Notes: generated from the letters alone by a model not told the origin. 64,000 bases of DNA from Oceaniglobus indicus (GCF_002751875.1 NZ_NMZM01000001.1:248001-312000); one strand, 5' to 3'; positions 1 through 9,621 are shown, counted from the first letter of the stretch. Translations and numbers: made by a program.

Positions 1-1
1 G

Positions 2-394
2 CTGTCGCGCCGCAAGGGGCCGGACGGCGCGCCGTTCCTGTCGGAGACGCTGGTCAGCGCGGCGGAACGTCTGCGCGAGGATTTCGAACTGGCACAAAGC
101 GCCGGGATCGCACCGACCGTCGGTGAAATGCTGCCTGTGCCGGATGGTCGCACGCTGATGTCGCCGGGCGCCGACATGGCCCGCATCCGGGTGGCGCGGG
201 CGCTGTTCGATCTGGGACCGGGACTGGCCGATGTGGTGCTGCGGTGCTGCTGTCAGCTTGAGGGCATGGAAACCGTCGAGCGGCGCATGGGATGGGCCGC
301 ACGCTCGGGCAAGATCGTGTTGCGGATCGCGCTGCAACGCCTGCGCCGCTATTTCGATGAGGTCGAAGGCAAACTCGGCCCGATGATCGGCTGA
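2..394 (+). CDS. DUF6456 domain-containing protein, C-terminal part
   Basis: The frame is open from the window edge, so the N terminus is missing and 130 codons remain. The visible part starts LSRRKGPDGAPFLSE, continues with ERLREDFELAQ, and ends with a helix-rich segment containing ARSGKIVLRIALQRLRRY. This order (Arg-rich start, AERLRxDF, Cys-containing helix, WxxRSxKxVLRxAL) is what I know of the DUF6456 family, common in Rhodobacteraceae and often annotated as helix-turn-helix proteins. No enzyme motif is visible and the function is unknown. The next gene starts about 65 bases downstream on the same strand. Confidence 0.75.
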   Translation: MSRRKGPDGAPFLSETLVSAAERLREDFELAQSAGIAPTVGEMLPVPDGRTLMSPGADMARIRVARALFDLGPGLADVVLRCCCQLEGMETVERRMGWAARSGKIVLRIALQRLRRYFDEVEGKLGPMIG

Positions 395-458
395 GCCGCA
401 TTGCCGGTCGTTCGCGCGCCCGCTAGGGTCTGCGCGGACAGACAGGAGTGCGAAGACC

Positions 459-1298
459 ATGGCCGACGACAACCTGCCGCGCAAGACGGAAGACGCGCTG
501 ATCGCGCTGGTTCGGGATGTCGCACGCACCGAGATCATGCCGCGATTCCGCAACCTCGGCCATGGCGACATCGCGCGCAAGACGACCCCCGACGATCTGG
601 TCACCGAGGCGGATACCGCCGCCGAAATCGCGCTGAGCGCCGGGGTGCGGGCGATCCTGCCCGCAGCCCGGATTGTCGGCGAGGAAGCGGTCAGCGCAGA
701 CGCCGCCGTTCTGGACCGGATCGGCGGCGATCTGGTGGTGATCCTCGACCCGGTGGACGGCACCTGGAACTTTGCCAGCGGGATCGCCGTCTTCGGGGTC
801 ATCCTCGCGGTGACGGTGCGGGGGCGGTGCATCTTCGGGCTGCTGTACGATCCGGTGATGGACGACTGGATCATGGCACGGCCCGGCGGTGGTGCATGGT
901 TCTGCCGCGACGGCGTCCCGCCCCGGCGTCTTTCGGTATCACCCCCCGCCGATATGGCGGACATGACCGGCCTGGTGCCGGTGTTCATGTTTCCCGAACA
1001 GGCCCGCCCTGCCGCCGCCACCGCGATGCTGGGCTTTCGACGCACCACCACGTTTCGCTGTTCGTGCCATGAATACCGGCTGCTTGCCCAGGGTCGGGTC
1101 GATTTCCTGGTGAACGGCGGCATCCACGCCTGGGATCACTCCGCCGGCGATCTGTGCGTGCGCGAGGCGGGCGGGCATACCGCGATGATGGACGGCAGCC
1201 GTTACGATGCGACCCGGCGCACCGGAACCCTGCTGTCGGCCAACACCGCCGACACCGTCGATCTGCTGCGCGCGACCTTCGGCGGGTTCCTGCAATGA
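459..1298 (+). CDS. inositol monophosphatase family protein
   Basis: A 279-residue Mg-dependent phosphomonoesterase of the IMPase/CysQ/FBPase fold. Visible metal and substrate motifs in order are VTEAD (about 48-52), GEE (74-76), the signature DPVDGT (97-102) followed by WNF, and WDHSAGD near residue 225, which supplies the last metal-binding Asp. The length is usual for the family. The ATG is preceded by AGGAG at a good distance. The substrate cannot be read from the sequence: inositol-1-phosphate, 3'-phosphoadenosine-5'-phosphate and histidinol phosphate are all hydrolysed by relatives. It stands alone, with DUF6456 upstream and lipA downstream behind its own promoter. Confidence 0.9.
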   Translation: MADDNLPRKTEDALIALVRDVARTEIMPRFRNLGHGDIARKTTPDDLVTEADTAAEIALSAGVRAILPAARIVGEEAVSADAAVLDRIGGDLVVILDPVDGTWNFASGIAVFGVILAVTVRGRCIFGLLYDPVMDDWIMARPGGGAWFCRDGVPPRRLSVSPPADMADMTGLVPVFMFPEQARPAAATAMLGFRRTTTFRCSCHEYRLLAQGRVDFLVNGGIHAWDHSAGDLCVREAGGHTAMMDGSRYDATRRTGTLLSANTADTVDLLRATFGGFLQ

Positions 1299-1345
1299 TG
1301 GTCATGCGCGTGCTGCATGGCCGGATTGCCGCGACCTTGCGCCCC

Positions 1346-1375
1346 TTGGACATTGCCGCGCGCGCCGCCTATAAC
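1346..1375 (+). promoter_or_regulatory. predicted sigma-70 promoter of lipA
   Basis: TTGGAC, an 18-base spacer, then TATAAC. It lies about 32 bases before the lipA ATG, leaving a short leader that contains the AGGAG ribosome binding site. Sequence match only. Confidence 0.5.
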
Positions 1376-1407
1376 CACACCACGTCCCGCACAGGAGCCG
1401 CCCCCAT

Positions 1408-2367
1408 ATGAGCCCCCGCGACATCAAGATTCCCGACCAGCGCCATCCCGAAAAGGCGCGCCGCCCCGACAACGTTCAGCCCAAGAAGCCCAAGTGGATC
1501 CGCGCCCGCGCGCCCAGCGGCGAAGGCTATCACAAGACCCGCAACATCATGCGCGAGCACAAGCTGACCACGGTCTGCGAAGAAGCGGGCTGTCCCAACG
1601 TCGGCGAATGCTGGTCGCAGGGTCACGCGACGATGATGATCATGGGCGAGGTCTGCACCCGCGCCTGCACCTTCTGCAACGTCGCCACCGGCAAGCCGCC
1701 CGAGGCGCTGGACGTGTTCGAACCCGGCCGCGTGGCCGACGCGGTCAAGAAACTGGGCCTGAAGCATGTCGTCATCACATCGGTCGACCGCGACGATGTG
1801 GAAGACGGCGGCGCCGAACATTTCGCCCAGACGATCCGCGCCGTGCGCCGCCAGGCCCCCGGCACGACGATCGAGATCCTGACACCCGATTTCATCCGTT
1901 GCGCCCCCGAGGCCCTTGAAAAGGTCGTCGAGGCGCGGCCCGACGTGTTCAACCACAACCTGGAAACGGTGCCGGGCCTCTATCCCGAGGTGCGGCCCGG
2001 CGCGCGCTATTTCCATTCGCTGCGCCTGCTGCAACGGGTCAAGGAACTGGATCCCGCGATGTTCACCAAATCCGGCATCATGGTCGGCCTTGGCGAGGAC
2101 GCGCAGGCGGTGAAACAGGTCATGGACGACATGCGCGCCGCCGACATCGATTTCCTGACCATCGGCCAATACCTGCAACCGACCCCGAAACACCACCGCG
2201 TCGACCGCTTCGTGACGCCCGAGGAATTCGCGTCGTATGAAAAGGCGGCCTATGGCAAGGGCTTCCTGATGGTTTCGGCCACGCCGCTGACGCGGTCCTC
2301 GTATCACGCGGGCGACGATTTCGAGCGGCTGCGCGCCGCGCGCCTGGAACGGCTCGGCCACAGCTGA
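1408..2367 (+). CDS. lipA: lipoyl synthase LipA
   Basis: Radical SAM enzyme that inserts two sulfur atoms into octanoyl groups on the E2 and H subunits of the 2-oxoacid dehydrogenases and the glycine cleavage system. The 319-residue protein carries both iron-sulfur cluster motifs: the auxiliary cluster ligands C57, C62 and C68 ([12 protein letters not shown]) and the radical SAM triad C83, C87 and C90 (CTRACTFC). The C-terminal RSSY motif, whose Ser ligates the auxiliary cluster, is at 296-299. The ATG follows AGGAG, and a TATAAC-type promoter lies just upstream. Complete and ordinary. Confidence 0.98.
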   Translation: MSPRDIKIPDQRHPEKARRPDNVQPKKPKWIRARAPSGEGYHKTRNIMREHKLTTVCEEAGCPNVGECWSQGHATMMIMGEVCTRACTFCNVATGKPPEALDVFEPGRVADAVKKLGLKHVVITSVDRDDVEDGGAEHFAQTIRAVRRQAPGTTIEILTPDFIRCAPEALEKVVEARPDVFNHNLETVPGLYPEVRPGARYFHSLRLLQRVKELDPAMFTKSGIMVGLGEDAQAVKQVMDDMRAADIDFLTIGQYLQPTPKHHRVDRFVTPEEFASYEKAAYGKGFLMVSATPLTRSSYHAGDDFERLRAARLERLGHS

Positions 2368-2391
2368 ATTCACCGGCCCTGTACGATCCGG

Positions 2392-2407
2392 GGGCGCGCC
2401 GGCGCCC
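2392..2407 (+). terminator. GC-rich hairpin after lipA, possible terminator
   Basis: GGGCGC-GCCG-GCGCCC, a perfect six-pair stem with a four-base loop, 25 bases after the lipA stop. There is no T tract, so intrinsic termination is doubtful. Confidence 0.25.
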
Positions 2408-2542
2408 TCGGCCACAACCGGCCGTGCCGCGGCTGGCCTGGCTTCCCTTCCCTTCCCTCACAATATGAAAAACGGCTCAGCCGGTTGAGGCTGCGGCAAA
2501 TCGCGCCGCGGTGGAATGGCGTTGCCGCCATCGCGCAGGACT

Positions 2543-2562
2543 GATAGTAATCGATCACTATC
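2543..2562. promoter_or_regulatory. 20-bp operator-like palindrome upstream of the RND efflux genes
   Basis: GATAGTAATCGATCACTATC pairs with itself at nine of ten positions (only A2549/C2556 mismatch) around a central ATCGAT. TTGCCG lies 17 bases before TAGTAA inside the palindrome, so the dyad would cover a -10 element. It sits about 115 bases before the proposed TTG start of the membrane fusion gene. A TetR-family gene closes this operon, and TetR repressors of RND pumps usually bind such dyads at the pump promoter; the pairing of this site with that protein is inference. Apart from this site and the hairpin after lipA, I see nothing else in the 308-base gap after lipA. Confidence 0.55.
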
Positions 2563-2675
2563 TTTTGGGGCGCATCAGCCCGCCGTCGGGCGTTGATCGC
2601 GATCGCGGCAGGTTTCGGCCCCTGGAGGTTTCTTCGGGATCGCCGTCGTCCCGTCCAGAGGCGAGGTGCCACGTT

Positions 2676-3980
2676 TTGAAACTCCACCGCGGTTTTCGTC
2701 TGCTCCCGCCCATCGCCATCGGAATCGGCGTCGCCGCCTGGCTGATGTCCACGGCCGAGCCGCCGGCGCGGACGGATGTCCAGGAACGCAGCGTCGTGGC
2801 GCGAACCATCACGGCGCAGAAGGCGGCGTTGCCGACCGTGGTGCGCGGTTATGGCAACGTGCGCGCTGCCCGCAGTTGGGAGGCGATCTCGGAAGTCGCG
2901 GGCACCATCGTCTGGCGGCATCCCGATCTCGACACCGGCAACGTGCTGGTCGCGGGGACGGTGGCGCTGAAAATCGACGCCACCACCTATGAGCTGGCAG
3001 TGGCCCAGGCCGAAGCCGATCTGGCCGCGTTGCAGGCCGACATCAGCCAGCTTGAGATCGACGAAGCCAATACCGAACGATTGCTGGCGCTGGAACAATC
3101 CCGACTGGACCTCAGCGAAACCGAACTGACACGGGTGCGCGATCTGGTGTCGCGCGGTGTCGCGTCGCAATCGGCGGTCGACGGCCAGGAACGCGCCACG
3201 TTGCAGGTGCGCCGTGTCGTGACCGAATTGCAGAACGCCCTCGGGCTGATTCCCAGCCGACGCAAGCGCCTGGATGCACAGATGTTGCGCACCGAGGCGC
3301 TTCTGTCCCGCGCGCGTCGCGATCTTGAAAAGACCGACATCGTCGTTCCGTTCGATCTGCGCGTCGGCACGGTGCATGTGGAACGCCACCAGTTCGTCGG
3401 TGCCGGTCAGCCCTTGGTGACGGCCGACGATACCGGACAGGCCGAGATCACGGCGCAGGTTCCGCTCAGCGCGTTTCGCCGCCTGCTTGGCGGGGATGGC
3501 AGTGACGCCGCGGTGATCCCCGCGGCCCTGCCCGCAAGGTTCGACCAGATCTCGGCCACGGTGCGGCTTGTCTCGGACCCGGCCCAGACGTGGGAGGGGC
3601 GCGTCGCCCGTGTCGAAAGCGCACTGGACCCCCAGGCGCGGGCGGTTCCTGCCGTCGTGACGGTGGACAACCCCTATGCCGGGGCCAATCCGCCCCTGCG
3701 CCTGCCGCTGGTGCCGAACATGTATGTCGAGGTGATGTTCGAGGCGCCCGCCGCAACCACCAGCATCACCATCCCCGAAAGCGCCGTGCACGGCGGCGAC
3801 CTGGTCTATCTGCGCGATGCCGATGGGCGCCTGGCCCTGCGCGAGGTCGCGGTATCGTGGCGCCAGAACGGCCAGGCCATCATCGCCAGCGGGATCGCAC
3901 CGGGCGATGAGGTGATCCTGGACGATCTGATGCCCGCGATCCCCGGCACGATCGTGACCGTGGCGGAGGTCGCGGAATGA
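2676..3980 (+). CDS. RND efflux periplasmic adaptor (membrane fusion protein)
   Basis: Adaptor that links an inner-membrane RND pump to an outer-membrane channel. From the chosen start there are 434 codons: a short basic stretch, one N-terminal membrane segment (LLPPIAIGIGVAAWLM), the barrel/lipoyl half-motifs (EAISEVAGTIVW early; DIVVPFDLRVGTVHVERHQF late) and between them a long alpha-hairpin rich in A, L, E and Q. I chose TTG at 2676 because GAGG lies eight bases before it and the membrane segment follows directly; the upstream ATG at 2511 would put a promoter and operator inside the gene and give a non-conserved leader. The stop overlaps the pump gene by four bases. Confidence 0.85.
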   Translation: MKLHRGFRLLPPIAIGIGVAAWLMSTAEPPARTDVQERSVVARTITAQKAALPTVVRGYGNVRAARSWEAISEVAGTIVWRHPDLDTGNVLVAGTVALKIDATTYELAVAQAEADLAALQADISQLEIDEANTERLLALEQSRLDLSETELTRVRDLVSRGVASQSAVDGQERATLQVRRVVTELQNALGLIPSRRKRLDAQMLRTEALLSRARRDLEKTDIVVPFDLRVGTVHVERHQFVGAGQPLVTADDTGQAEITAQVPLSAFRRLLGGDGSDAAVIPAALPARFDQISATVRLVSDPAQTWEGRVARVESALDPQARAVPAVVTVDNPYAGANPPLRLPLVPNMYVEVMFEAPAATTSITIPESAVHGGDLVYLRDADGRLALREVAVSWRQNGQAIIASGIAPGDEVILDDLMPAIPGTIVTVAEVAE

Positions 3981-6900
3981 TCCGCTGGTTCGCCGCACAC
4001 CCGACCGCGGCCAATCTGGTGCTTGTGCTGATCCTTGCCGCAGGTGTCTTCGCGGCTCCGACCCTCAAACGCGAGACATTTCCCGATTTTCGCCCCGTCG
4101 AGGCGGAAATCAGCGTGAAATATCGCGGCGCTACGGCGGAAGAGGTCGAAGACGCGATCTGTCGGCGCATCTGGGACGCGGTGGAAAGCGTCGAATTCCT
4201 GGGCGAACTCGAATGCACCGCGCAAAACAGCGTGGCCCGCGCCGTGGCGACGATGGATCCGGCAGGCGACAACGCCCGTTTCATCAACGACCTGCGCACC
4301 GAAGTCACCGCCGTCGATGATTTCCCCGCCGAGGCCGATCCCGCCATCGTGCGTGAACTGCATCGCACCGATGCCGTCACGTCGGTGGCCATCGCCGGCG
4401 ATCTGCCGCCGGCGCACCTGGAACGGTATGGCGCGGCGTTGCAGGACCGGCTTTCGGCCCTGCCCGGCGTGGCCAAGGTGTCGACGTCGGGTTTCGGCAC
4501 CCGGCAATTCCGCATCACGGTGCCGCGGGCGGTTATGGAACAGCACGGACTCACGGTTTCCGAACTGGCCGGACAGATCGCCGCCCAAAGCATCGATCGA
4601 CCGCTGGGCAGTCTTGAAACCGGGGATCGCGAGATCAGCCTGCGGTTCACCGACGAACGACGCGACGCGGCAGGTCTGGCCGAACTGGTCATCCTGTCGC
4701 ATCCGAACGGCGCCGAACTGTCGCTGGGGCAGATCGCGACGATCACCGAAACCTATACCCCCGAGGAGGAGCGCGCGTTCCTTGACGGGCAGCGGGCCGT
4801 TTTCCTTCGCGTCGACAAGGCGCTGGACGCCGACGCGCTACAGGTGTTCGACCAGGTCGAGGATCTGGTTTCAGACGAACGCGCCACCCTGCCCGACGCG
4901 GTGCGGCTGGAAATCGTGTCGGACATGACCAGCATCGTGCGAGACCGCCTTGTGATGCTGGTGCAGAACGGTGCCATCGGCCTGGTCCTGGTGATCGCGG
5001 TCATGAGCCTGTTCTTCCGCCCCGGTTTCGCGATCTGGGCGGCGGTCGGCCTGCCCGTGGCGTTTCTGGGCGCCTTCGCGGCCATGGCGTTGCAGGGTCT
5101 GTCACTGAACATGATGACGCTTGTCGCGCTGCTGATGGCCATCGGCATCGTGATGGACGATTCGATCGTCATCACCGATTCGATTGCCGAAACAGCCGCC
5201 CTGGGCAAATCGCCGATCGAGGCCGCGGTGCAGGGCACGCTGGCCGTGATGCCGGGCGTCCTGTCGTCGTTCGCCACGACCATCGCGGTGTTCGGCCCGC
5301 TGGCGTTTCTGGCCGGTGAACTTGGCGCCGTTCTCGAAGTCGTTCCGCTGGTTCTGATCGCGGCCCTTGCCGCCAGCATCGTCGAGGCGTTCTGGGTGCT
5401 GCCGCATCACCTGAAACACGCGCTGACGGGCGCCGACAAGCCGCCGTCGCGGTTTCGGGCCGGGTTCGACCGCCGGTTCGAGAGCTTTCGCGAAAAGCGG
5501 ATCGGTGCCATGGCCGATATGGCGATCCGGCGCCGTTACCTGGTGACCGGCCTGACCATCGCCCTGCTGATCGTCACGGTGGGATTGATGGGCGGCGGCT
5601 ATGTCAAACGCGAGGCGATCCCGGCGATTGACGGCGATGTCCTTGAGGCGCGCATCCTGATGCCCCACGGCACACCCCTGGCCCGCACCAGTGCTGTCGC
5701 GGATCAGGTGGTCGCGGCGCTGACCCAGATCGACACGGCCCTGACCCCCGATCAACCGGATGGTGGGCCACTGGTGAAAACCGTGCAATTGCGGTTCAAC
5801 CAGAATGCGACGGCGGGCGAATCCGGGCCCCATGTCGCGACGATCTCGGCCGACCTGCTGAGCGCCGAGAGTCGCACCGTCACCCTGGATGAAATCACGA
5901 CCATGTGGCGCGATGCCATCGGGTCGGTGCCGGGCGCCCTGGCGATCCTGCTGACCGAGCCTGGCCTGGGGCCGCAAGGCATCGCGATCGAGATCCGCCT
6001 GTCCGGCCCCGATCTGGATATCCTGGCCCGGGCCGCCAAAACGCTTCAGGCCGAGACGGAAAATTATGCCGGCGTGTTCAATGCCACACACGACCTGCGC
6101 CCCGGCAAACCCGAACTGCGGGTGCACCTGGCCGAAGGGGCGACATCACTGGGCCTGACGGCGCGCCATGTGGCCGATCAGCTGGGCGCGGCCTTTCTGG
6201 GGCGGGTGATCACCACGGTCCAGAACGGCGACATCAGCCACGAAATCCAGTTGGAGCAAGCCGCCGGCGATCGTGATTCGCGCGACGACCTGCAGGATTT
6301 CACCATCGCCCTGCCCGATGGCAAGAACGTGCCGCTGTCCACCGTTGCACGCCTCGACGAGGCGCGCGGCTGGTCGCGAATCGCCCATGTGAACGGAAAG
6401 CGCACGGTGACGGTGCAGGCCGACGTCGACACCCGGATCGGCAACGCCGACGCGATCGTTGCCGAATTGAACACGACGTTCCTGCCCCGGCTGGCGGCCA
6501 GCGTGCCGGGGCTGAGCTATCAGATCGGCGGGCAGACCGCCAATTCGGCCGAAACCGTCGCGTCGATCCTGCGGGGGTTCCTGATCGGGTTGATCGGGAT
6601 CTATGTCATCCTGTCGTTCCAGTTCCGCAGTTACGTCGAACCGGTGATCGTGATGCTGTCGATTCCGCTGGCGTTCATCGGCGTGATCCTGGGCCATCTG
6701 GTCATGGGGTATAACATCTCGATGCCATCGCTGATCGGTGCCGCCTCGCTGGCGGGAATCGTGGTCAACAACGCGATCCTGCTGGTTCAGGTCATCAAGC
6801 GCCACGCGCTTGCGGGGGTGGATCTGGCAATCGCCGCCGGTCGCGCCAGCCGTGAGCGGTTCCGCCCGATCCTGATGTCGGTTTCGACCACGATGATGGG

Positions 6901-7099
6901 GCTGATCCCGCTTCTGCTGGAGCGCAGCACCCAAGCGCAAACCCTGAAACCGCTTGTGATTTCGGTGGTGTTCGGGCTGTTTTCCTCGACGATCCTGGTG
7001 TTGATCGTCCTGCCGGCGTTCTATGCGATCCTCGGGGATCTGGGTCTGACGCGACTCAAGGGGGCCGCGGCGGATGCACCGGATGGGCAACATGGATAA
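3977..7099 (+). CDS. RND family efflux transporter permease
   Basis: Proton-driven inner-membrane exporter of the AcrB/HAE1 superfamily, 1040 residues, the usual length. Seen: a first membrane helix at residues 10-30, a large periplasmic loop, a helix bundle beginning near residue 335, the transmembrane acidic pair in IGIVMDDSIVITDS near 390, a second large periplasmic loop, and a second bundle from about 870 (SFQFRSYVEPVIVMLSIPL, LAGIVVNNAILLVQ). It starts in an ATGA overlap with the adaptor gene. No outer-membrane channel gene is adjacent, so a TolC-like protein must be supplied elsewhere. The substrate is unknown. Confidence 0.95.
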   Translation: MIRWFAAHPTAANLVLVLILAAGVFAAPTLKRETFPDFRPVEAEISVKYRGATAEEVEDAICRRIWDAVESVEFLGELECTAQNSVARAVATMDPAGDNARFINDLRTEVTAVDDFPAEADPAIVRELHRTDAVTSVAIAGDLPPAHLERYGAALQDRLSALPGVAKVSTSGFGTRQFRITVPRAVMEQHGLTVSELAGQIAAQSIDRPLGSLETGDREISLRFTDERRDAAGLAELVILSHPNGAELSLGQIATITETYTPEEERAFLDGQRAVFLRVDKALDADALQVFDQVEDLVSDERATLPDAVRLEIVSDMTSIVRDRLVMLVQNGAIGLVLVIAVMSLFFRPGFAIWAAVGLPVAFLGAFAAMALQGLSLNMMTLVALLMAIGIVMDDSIVITDSIAETAALGKSPIEAAVQGTLAVMPGVLSSFATTIAVFGPLAFLAGELGAVLEVVPLVLIAALAASIVEAFWVLPHHLKHALTGADKPPSRFRAGFDRRFESFREKRIGAMADMAIRRRYLVTGLTIALLIVTVGLMGGGYVKREAIPAIDGDVLEARILMPHGTPLARTSAVADQVVAALTQIDTALTPDQPDGGPLVKTVQLRFNQNATAGESGPHVATISADLLSAESRTVTLDEITTMWRDAIGSVPGALAILLTEPGLGPQGIAIEIRLSGPDLDILARAAKTLQAETENYAGVFNATHDLRPGKPELRVHLAEGATSLGLTARHVADQLGAAFLGRVITTVQNGDISHEIQLEQAAGDRDSRDDLQDFTIALPDGKNVPLSTVARLDEARGWSRIAHVNGKRTVTVQADVDTRIGNADAIVAELNTTFLPRLAASVPGLSYQIGGQTANSAETVASILRGFLIGLIGIYVILSFQFRSYVEPVIVMLSIPLAFIGVILGHLVMGYNISMPSLIGAASLAGIVVNNAILLVQVIKRHALAGVDLAIAAGRASRERFRPILMSVSTTMMGLIPLLLERSTQAQTLKPLVISVVFGLFSSTILVLIVLPAFYAILGDLGLTRLKGAAADAPDGQHG

Positions 7100-7132
7100 G
7101 GCCGAAATGCGCCGCGCGACCGGGGTTTGTGG

Positions 7133-7762
7133 ATGAACAGCGGTCGGACAAAAAACCTCAGCGCCGAAGAGCGGCGCCATGTGACCGTCGAAGCGGTGAT
7201 CGACCTTGCAGGGCGAACCAACCCCGATTCGATCACCACGGCGGCCATCGCCAAGCACATGAACCTGACGCAGGGCGCGCTGTTTCGCCATTTCCCCAAC
7301 AAGGAAGCGATCTGGCTGGCGGTCATGGAATGGGTGGCGGCGCGGCTGATGGCCCGGCTCGAGAAGGCTGCCGATGGCCTCGATTCGCCGCTCGGGACGC
7401 TCGAGGCGATATTTTTGGCGCACGTCGGTTTCGTGTTCGACCATCCCGGTGCGCCGCGCATGATGTTCGGCGAATTGCAGGGCGCCAGGACGACACCGGC
7501 CAAGCGCCTGGCGCGTGCGATGCTGGAGCGATACACGGCGCGGGTGAACGATCTGATCGACGCGGGCAAGGACCGCGGCGAACTTCGCGCCGATCTGGAC
7601 AGCGAAGCGGCCGCGACGCTGTTCATCGGGACGATCCAGGGTCTCGTCATGCAATCGCTGATCGCCAACGACATGGCTCTGGTCGTGCAGGACGCCCCCC
7701 GTGTCTTCGCCATTTACCGGCGCGGCATCATCTCAAACCCCGGCCAGGGCGCGCAGACCTGA
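7133..7762 (+). CDS. TetR/AcrR family regulator of the efflux operon
   Basis: A 209-residue TetR-type repressor. The helix-turn-helix is at residues 30-65 (ITTAAIAKHMNLTQGALFRH, then FPNKEAIW), followed by an all-helical ligand domain. The gene begins 33 bases after the pump gene on the same strand, so it is probably the third gene of the efflux operon and acts as its autoregulator, with the 2543-2562 palindrome as likely operator. ATG at 7133 is preferred over TTG at 7127; neither has a strong ribosome binding site, which fits low expression or translational coupling. Confidence 0.85.
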   Translation: MNSGRTKNLSAEERRHVTVEAVIDLAGRTNPDSITTAAIAKHMNLTQGALFRHFPNKEAIWLAVMEWVAARLMARLEKAADGLDSPLGTLEAIFLAHVGFVFDHPGAPRMMFGELQGARTTPAKRLARAMLERYTARVNDLIDAGKDRGELRADLDSEAAATLFIGTIQGLVMQSLIANDMALVVQDAPRVFAIYRRGIISNPGQGAQT

Positions 7763-7786
7763 TCGCCAAGCGCGGTCGCCGCATCC

Positions 7787-7800
7787 GCCCGGTAACGGGC
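7787..7800. terminator. hairpin between convergent genes, possible terminator
   Basis: GCCCG-GTAA-CGGGC: five GC pairs closing a GNRA tetraloop, in the 46-base gap where the efflux and nitrate operons converge. There is no T tract. Confidence 0.3.
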
Positions 7801-7808
7801 CTGTCGTT

Positions 7809-8327
7809 TCAGGCGGCTTCGCCGGTTGTGGCCATCGCCGTGTCAAGCCAGCGGGCCAAGGTGTCCTTCGAAGGTTCCAACCGGGTCGCCTCGGCCCCCA
7901 CGAACGCCAGAAATGCGTCGAGGTTCAATGCGTTGACCCCCACCAGCACAGGAATGTCGCGCGCGATCGCGGCCGCGATGATGGTGCGAAATCCCCGACC
8001 TTCGGCTTCGTGCTTGCCGAACTTGTTGACGATCACGATGTCCGCGCCGTGGTTCAACCCGGCTTCGACCAGGCCCACCGCCGTCTCCAGCGATGCCGGG
8101 TCCAGCCGGCATCCCCTGGCGCCCCGTCCCAGGCTTTGGGAAATCCGCAGCACCGGACCATCGGGAAGCACGCGGACATCCATGTCACAGGGTTGCTCAC
8201 CCCGATCGGTGTTGATCTGCACCGTGCCGCAGGTGCGGTATCCCGATGCTGCAAGATCCTCGGCCACGGCGAACAACAGCCGATCGGTATCCCCGCGCGC
8301 GGGTGCCATCGTATAGGCGATTTTCAT
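7809..8327 (-). CDS. DUF2478 domain-containing protein
   Basis: 172 residues. The start MKIAYTMAPARGDTDRLL, the middle segment GCRLDPASLETAV and the motif ADIVIVNKFGKHEAEGRGFR followed by AIARDIPVLVGV match what I know of DUF2478 proteins, which are NTPase-like and often found with molybdenum transport or cofactor genes. It is the last gene of the nar operon, 16 bases after moeA, so a role in molybdenum handling for nitrate reductase is a reasonable inference. No classic Walker A motif is visible near the N terminus. The biochemical activity is unknown. Confidence 0.8.
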   Translation of the reverse strand: MKIAYTMAPARGDTDRLLFAVAEDLAASGYRTCGTVQINTDRGEQPCDMDVRVLPDGPVLRISQSLGRGARGCRLDPASLETAVGLVEAGLNHGADIVIVNKFGKHEAEGRGFRTIIAAAIARDIPVLVGVNALNLDAFLAFVGAEATRLEPSKDTLARWLDTAMATTGEAA

Positions 8328-8343
8328 GGTTCTGTGCCTTCTG

Positions 8344-9621
8344 TCACGCGTCGAAGGGCAGGAATTCGACCAACGCCCCTTCCGCCAGCATTTCCGCCTC
8401 GCGCGGGATCAGGATGACGCCATCCGCGGTGGGAAGGCCGGCAACCCGGCCCGAATGGGTCGCTTCATCCACCTCGACGATCTCGCGCCCCATGCCGTCG
8501 CAGCCGAGGATTTTCGCCAACCGCAGTTCGCATCGTCCGAACTTGTGCTGCAACGGACCCGACAGCACGACATTCCGGCGCGGCGCGCGCGACGATGCAT
8601 CGCCCGTAAGCCGGCGGCACAGGACGGTCCCGAACACCTGCCAGGTCACGAAGGCCGACAACGGATTGCCCGGCAGGCCCAGCCAGCAGGCCCGCCCCAG
8701 ACGCCCATAGGACACCGGCTTTCCCGGTTTCATCGCGACGCCGCTGAAGGCGATCTCGACGCCAAGCCCGGTCAGGGCCGGCTTGACGTGGTCTTCCTCG
8801 CCCACCGATATGCCGCCGGTCGTGATGACAAGATCCACCTGCCCCGCCAGATCGCCCAGCTGGCGTTGCAGAGCGGCACGATCGTCCCTGGCCGTTTCGA
8901 CATGGGTCAGGTCCAGGTCGGCACTGTCGAGGGCGGCGCGCAGCATCGGCGTGTTCACGTCCCAGATGCCCGCCCCGCGGCGCGGCTGCCCCGGCGGCGC
9001 GATCTCGTCGCCCGTGACGACCAGCGCCACGCGCACAGGGCGGCGCACACGCACCGTGGCGCATCCGGCCGCCGCGCAGGCGGCGATATCGCGCGCCGTG
9101 ATCCGCCGGCCGGCGGGCACCACCACGTCGCCTGCCTTCATGTCCTCGCCCGCCGGCCTGACATGGGTGACAGATGCGGCCCTGTGCGTGACGATGATCT
9201 CGGCCTCGCCCCGCTGGACGGATTCCTGCGCCAGCACGACATCGGCGCCGTCGGGCATCGGCGCGCCGGTGAAGATCCGTGCCGCCGATCCCGGGCTCAG
9301 CGGTTCGGCGGTGTTCTGTCCGGCCGCGACCCTGGCCGTGACCGGCAGATGCCAGGGGCCGGCGCCGGTCAGGCTGGCCGAGTTGATCGCATAGCCGTCC
9401 ATTGCCGCATTGTCGAAAGGTGGCGTCGGAGCGTGCGCAAGCACGGGTTCGGCCAGCACGCGACCGCGTGCCGCCGCAAGGGGCACGTCCTGGGTTTCGC
9501 GGACCGCTTCGGCGGTGTCCTTGATCCGCTCGATGGCGTCGTCGATCGTGGTCAGCGCGCCGGGCTGATCGCTGGCGCCACAGCCACAGCCCAGTTCGTC
9601 GATCCTGGTGAGAAGCGTCAT
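8344..9621 (-). CDS. moeA: molybdopterin molybdenumtransferase MoeA
   Basis: Inserts molybdate into adenylated molybdopterin to give the cofactor used by NarG. 425 residues, with the MoeA core: PPFDNAAMDGYAI near 68-80, GRVLAEPV before it, RIFTGAPMPDGAD, the nucleotide-binding VVTGDEI region, TGGISVGEEDHV near 270, and KPGKPVSYGRLG followed by LPGNPLSAFVTW. The N terminus carries a CGCG stretch (LGCGCGAS), an extra not part of the core fold. The start overlaps the carbonic anhydrase stop by four bases, so the gene is translationally coupled within the nar operon. Confidence 0.95.
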   Translation of the reverse strand: MTLLTRIDELGCGCGASDQPGALTTIDDAIERIKDTAEAVRETQDVPLAAARGRVLAEPVLAHAPTPPFDNAAMDGYAINSASLTGAGPWHLPVTARVAAGQNTAEPLSPGSAARIFTGAPMPDGADVVLAQESVQRGEAEIIVTHRAASVTHVRPAGEDMKAGDVVVPAGRRITARDIAACAAAGCATVRVRRPVRVALVVTGDEIAPPGQPRRGAGIWDVNTPMLRAALDSADLDLTHVETARDDRAALQRQLGDLAGQVDLVITTGGISVGEEDHVKPALTGLGVEIAFSGVAMKPGKPVSYGRLGRACWLGLPGNPLSAFVTWQVFGTVLCRRLTGDASSRAPRRNVVLSGPLQHKFGRCELRLAKILGCDGMGREIVEVDEATHSGRVAGLPTADGVILIPREAEMLAEGALVEFLPFDA

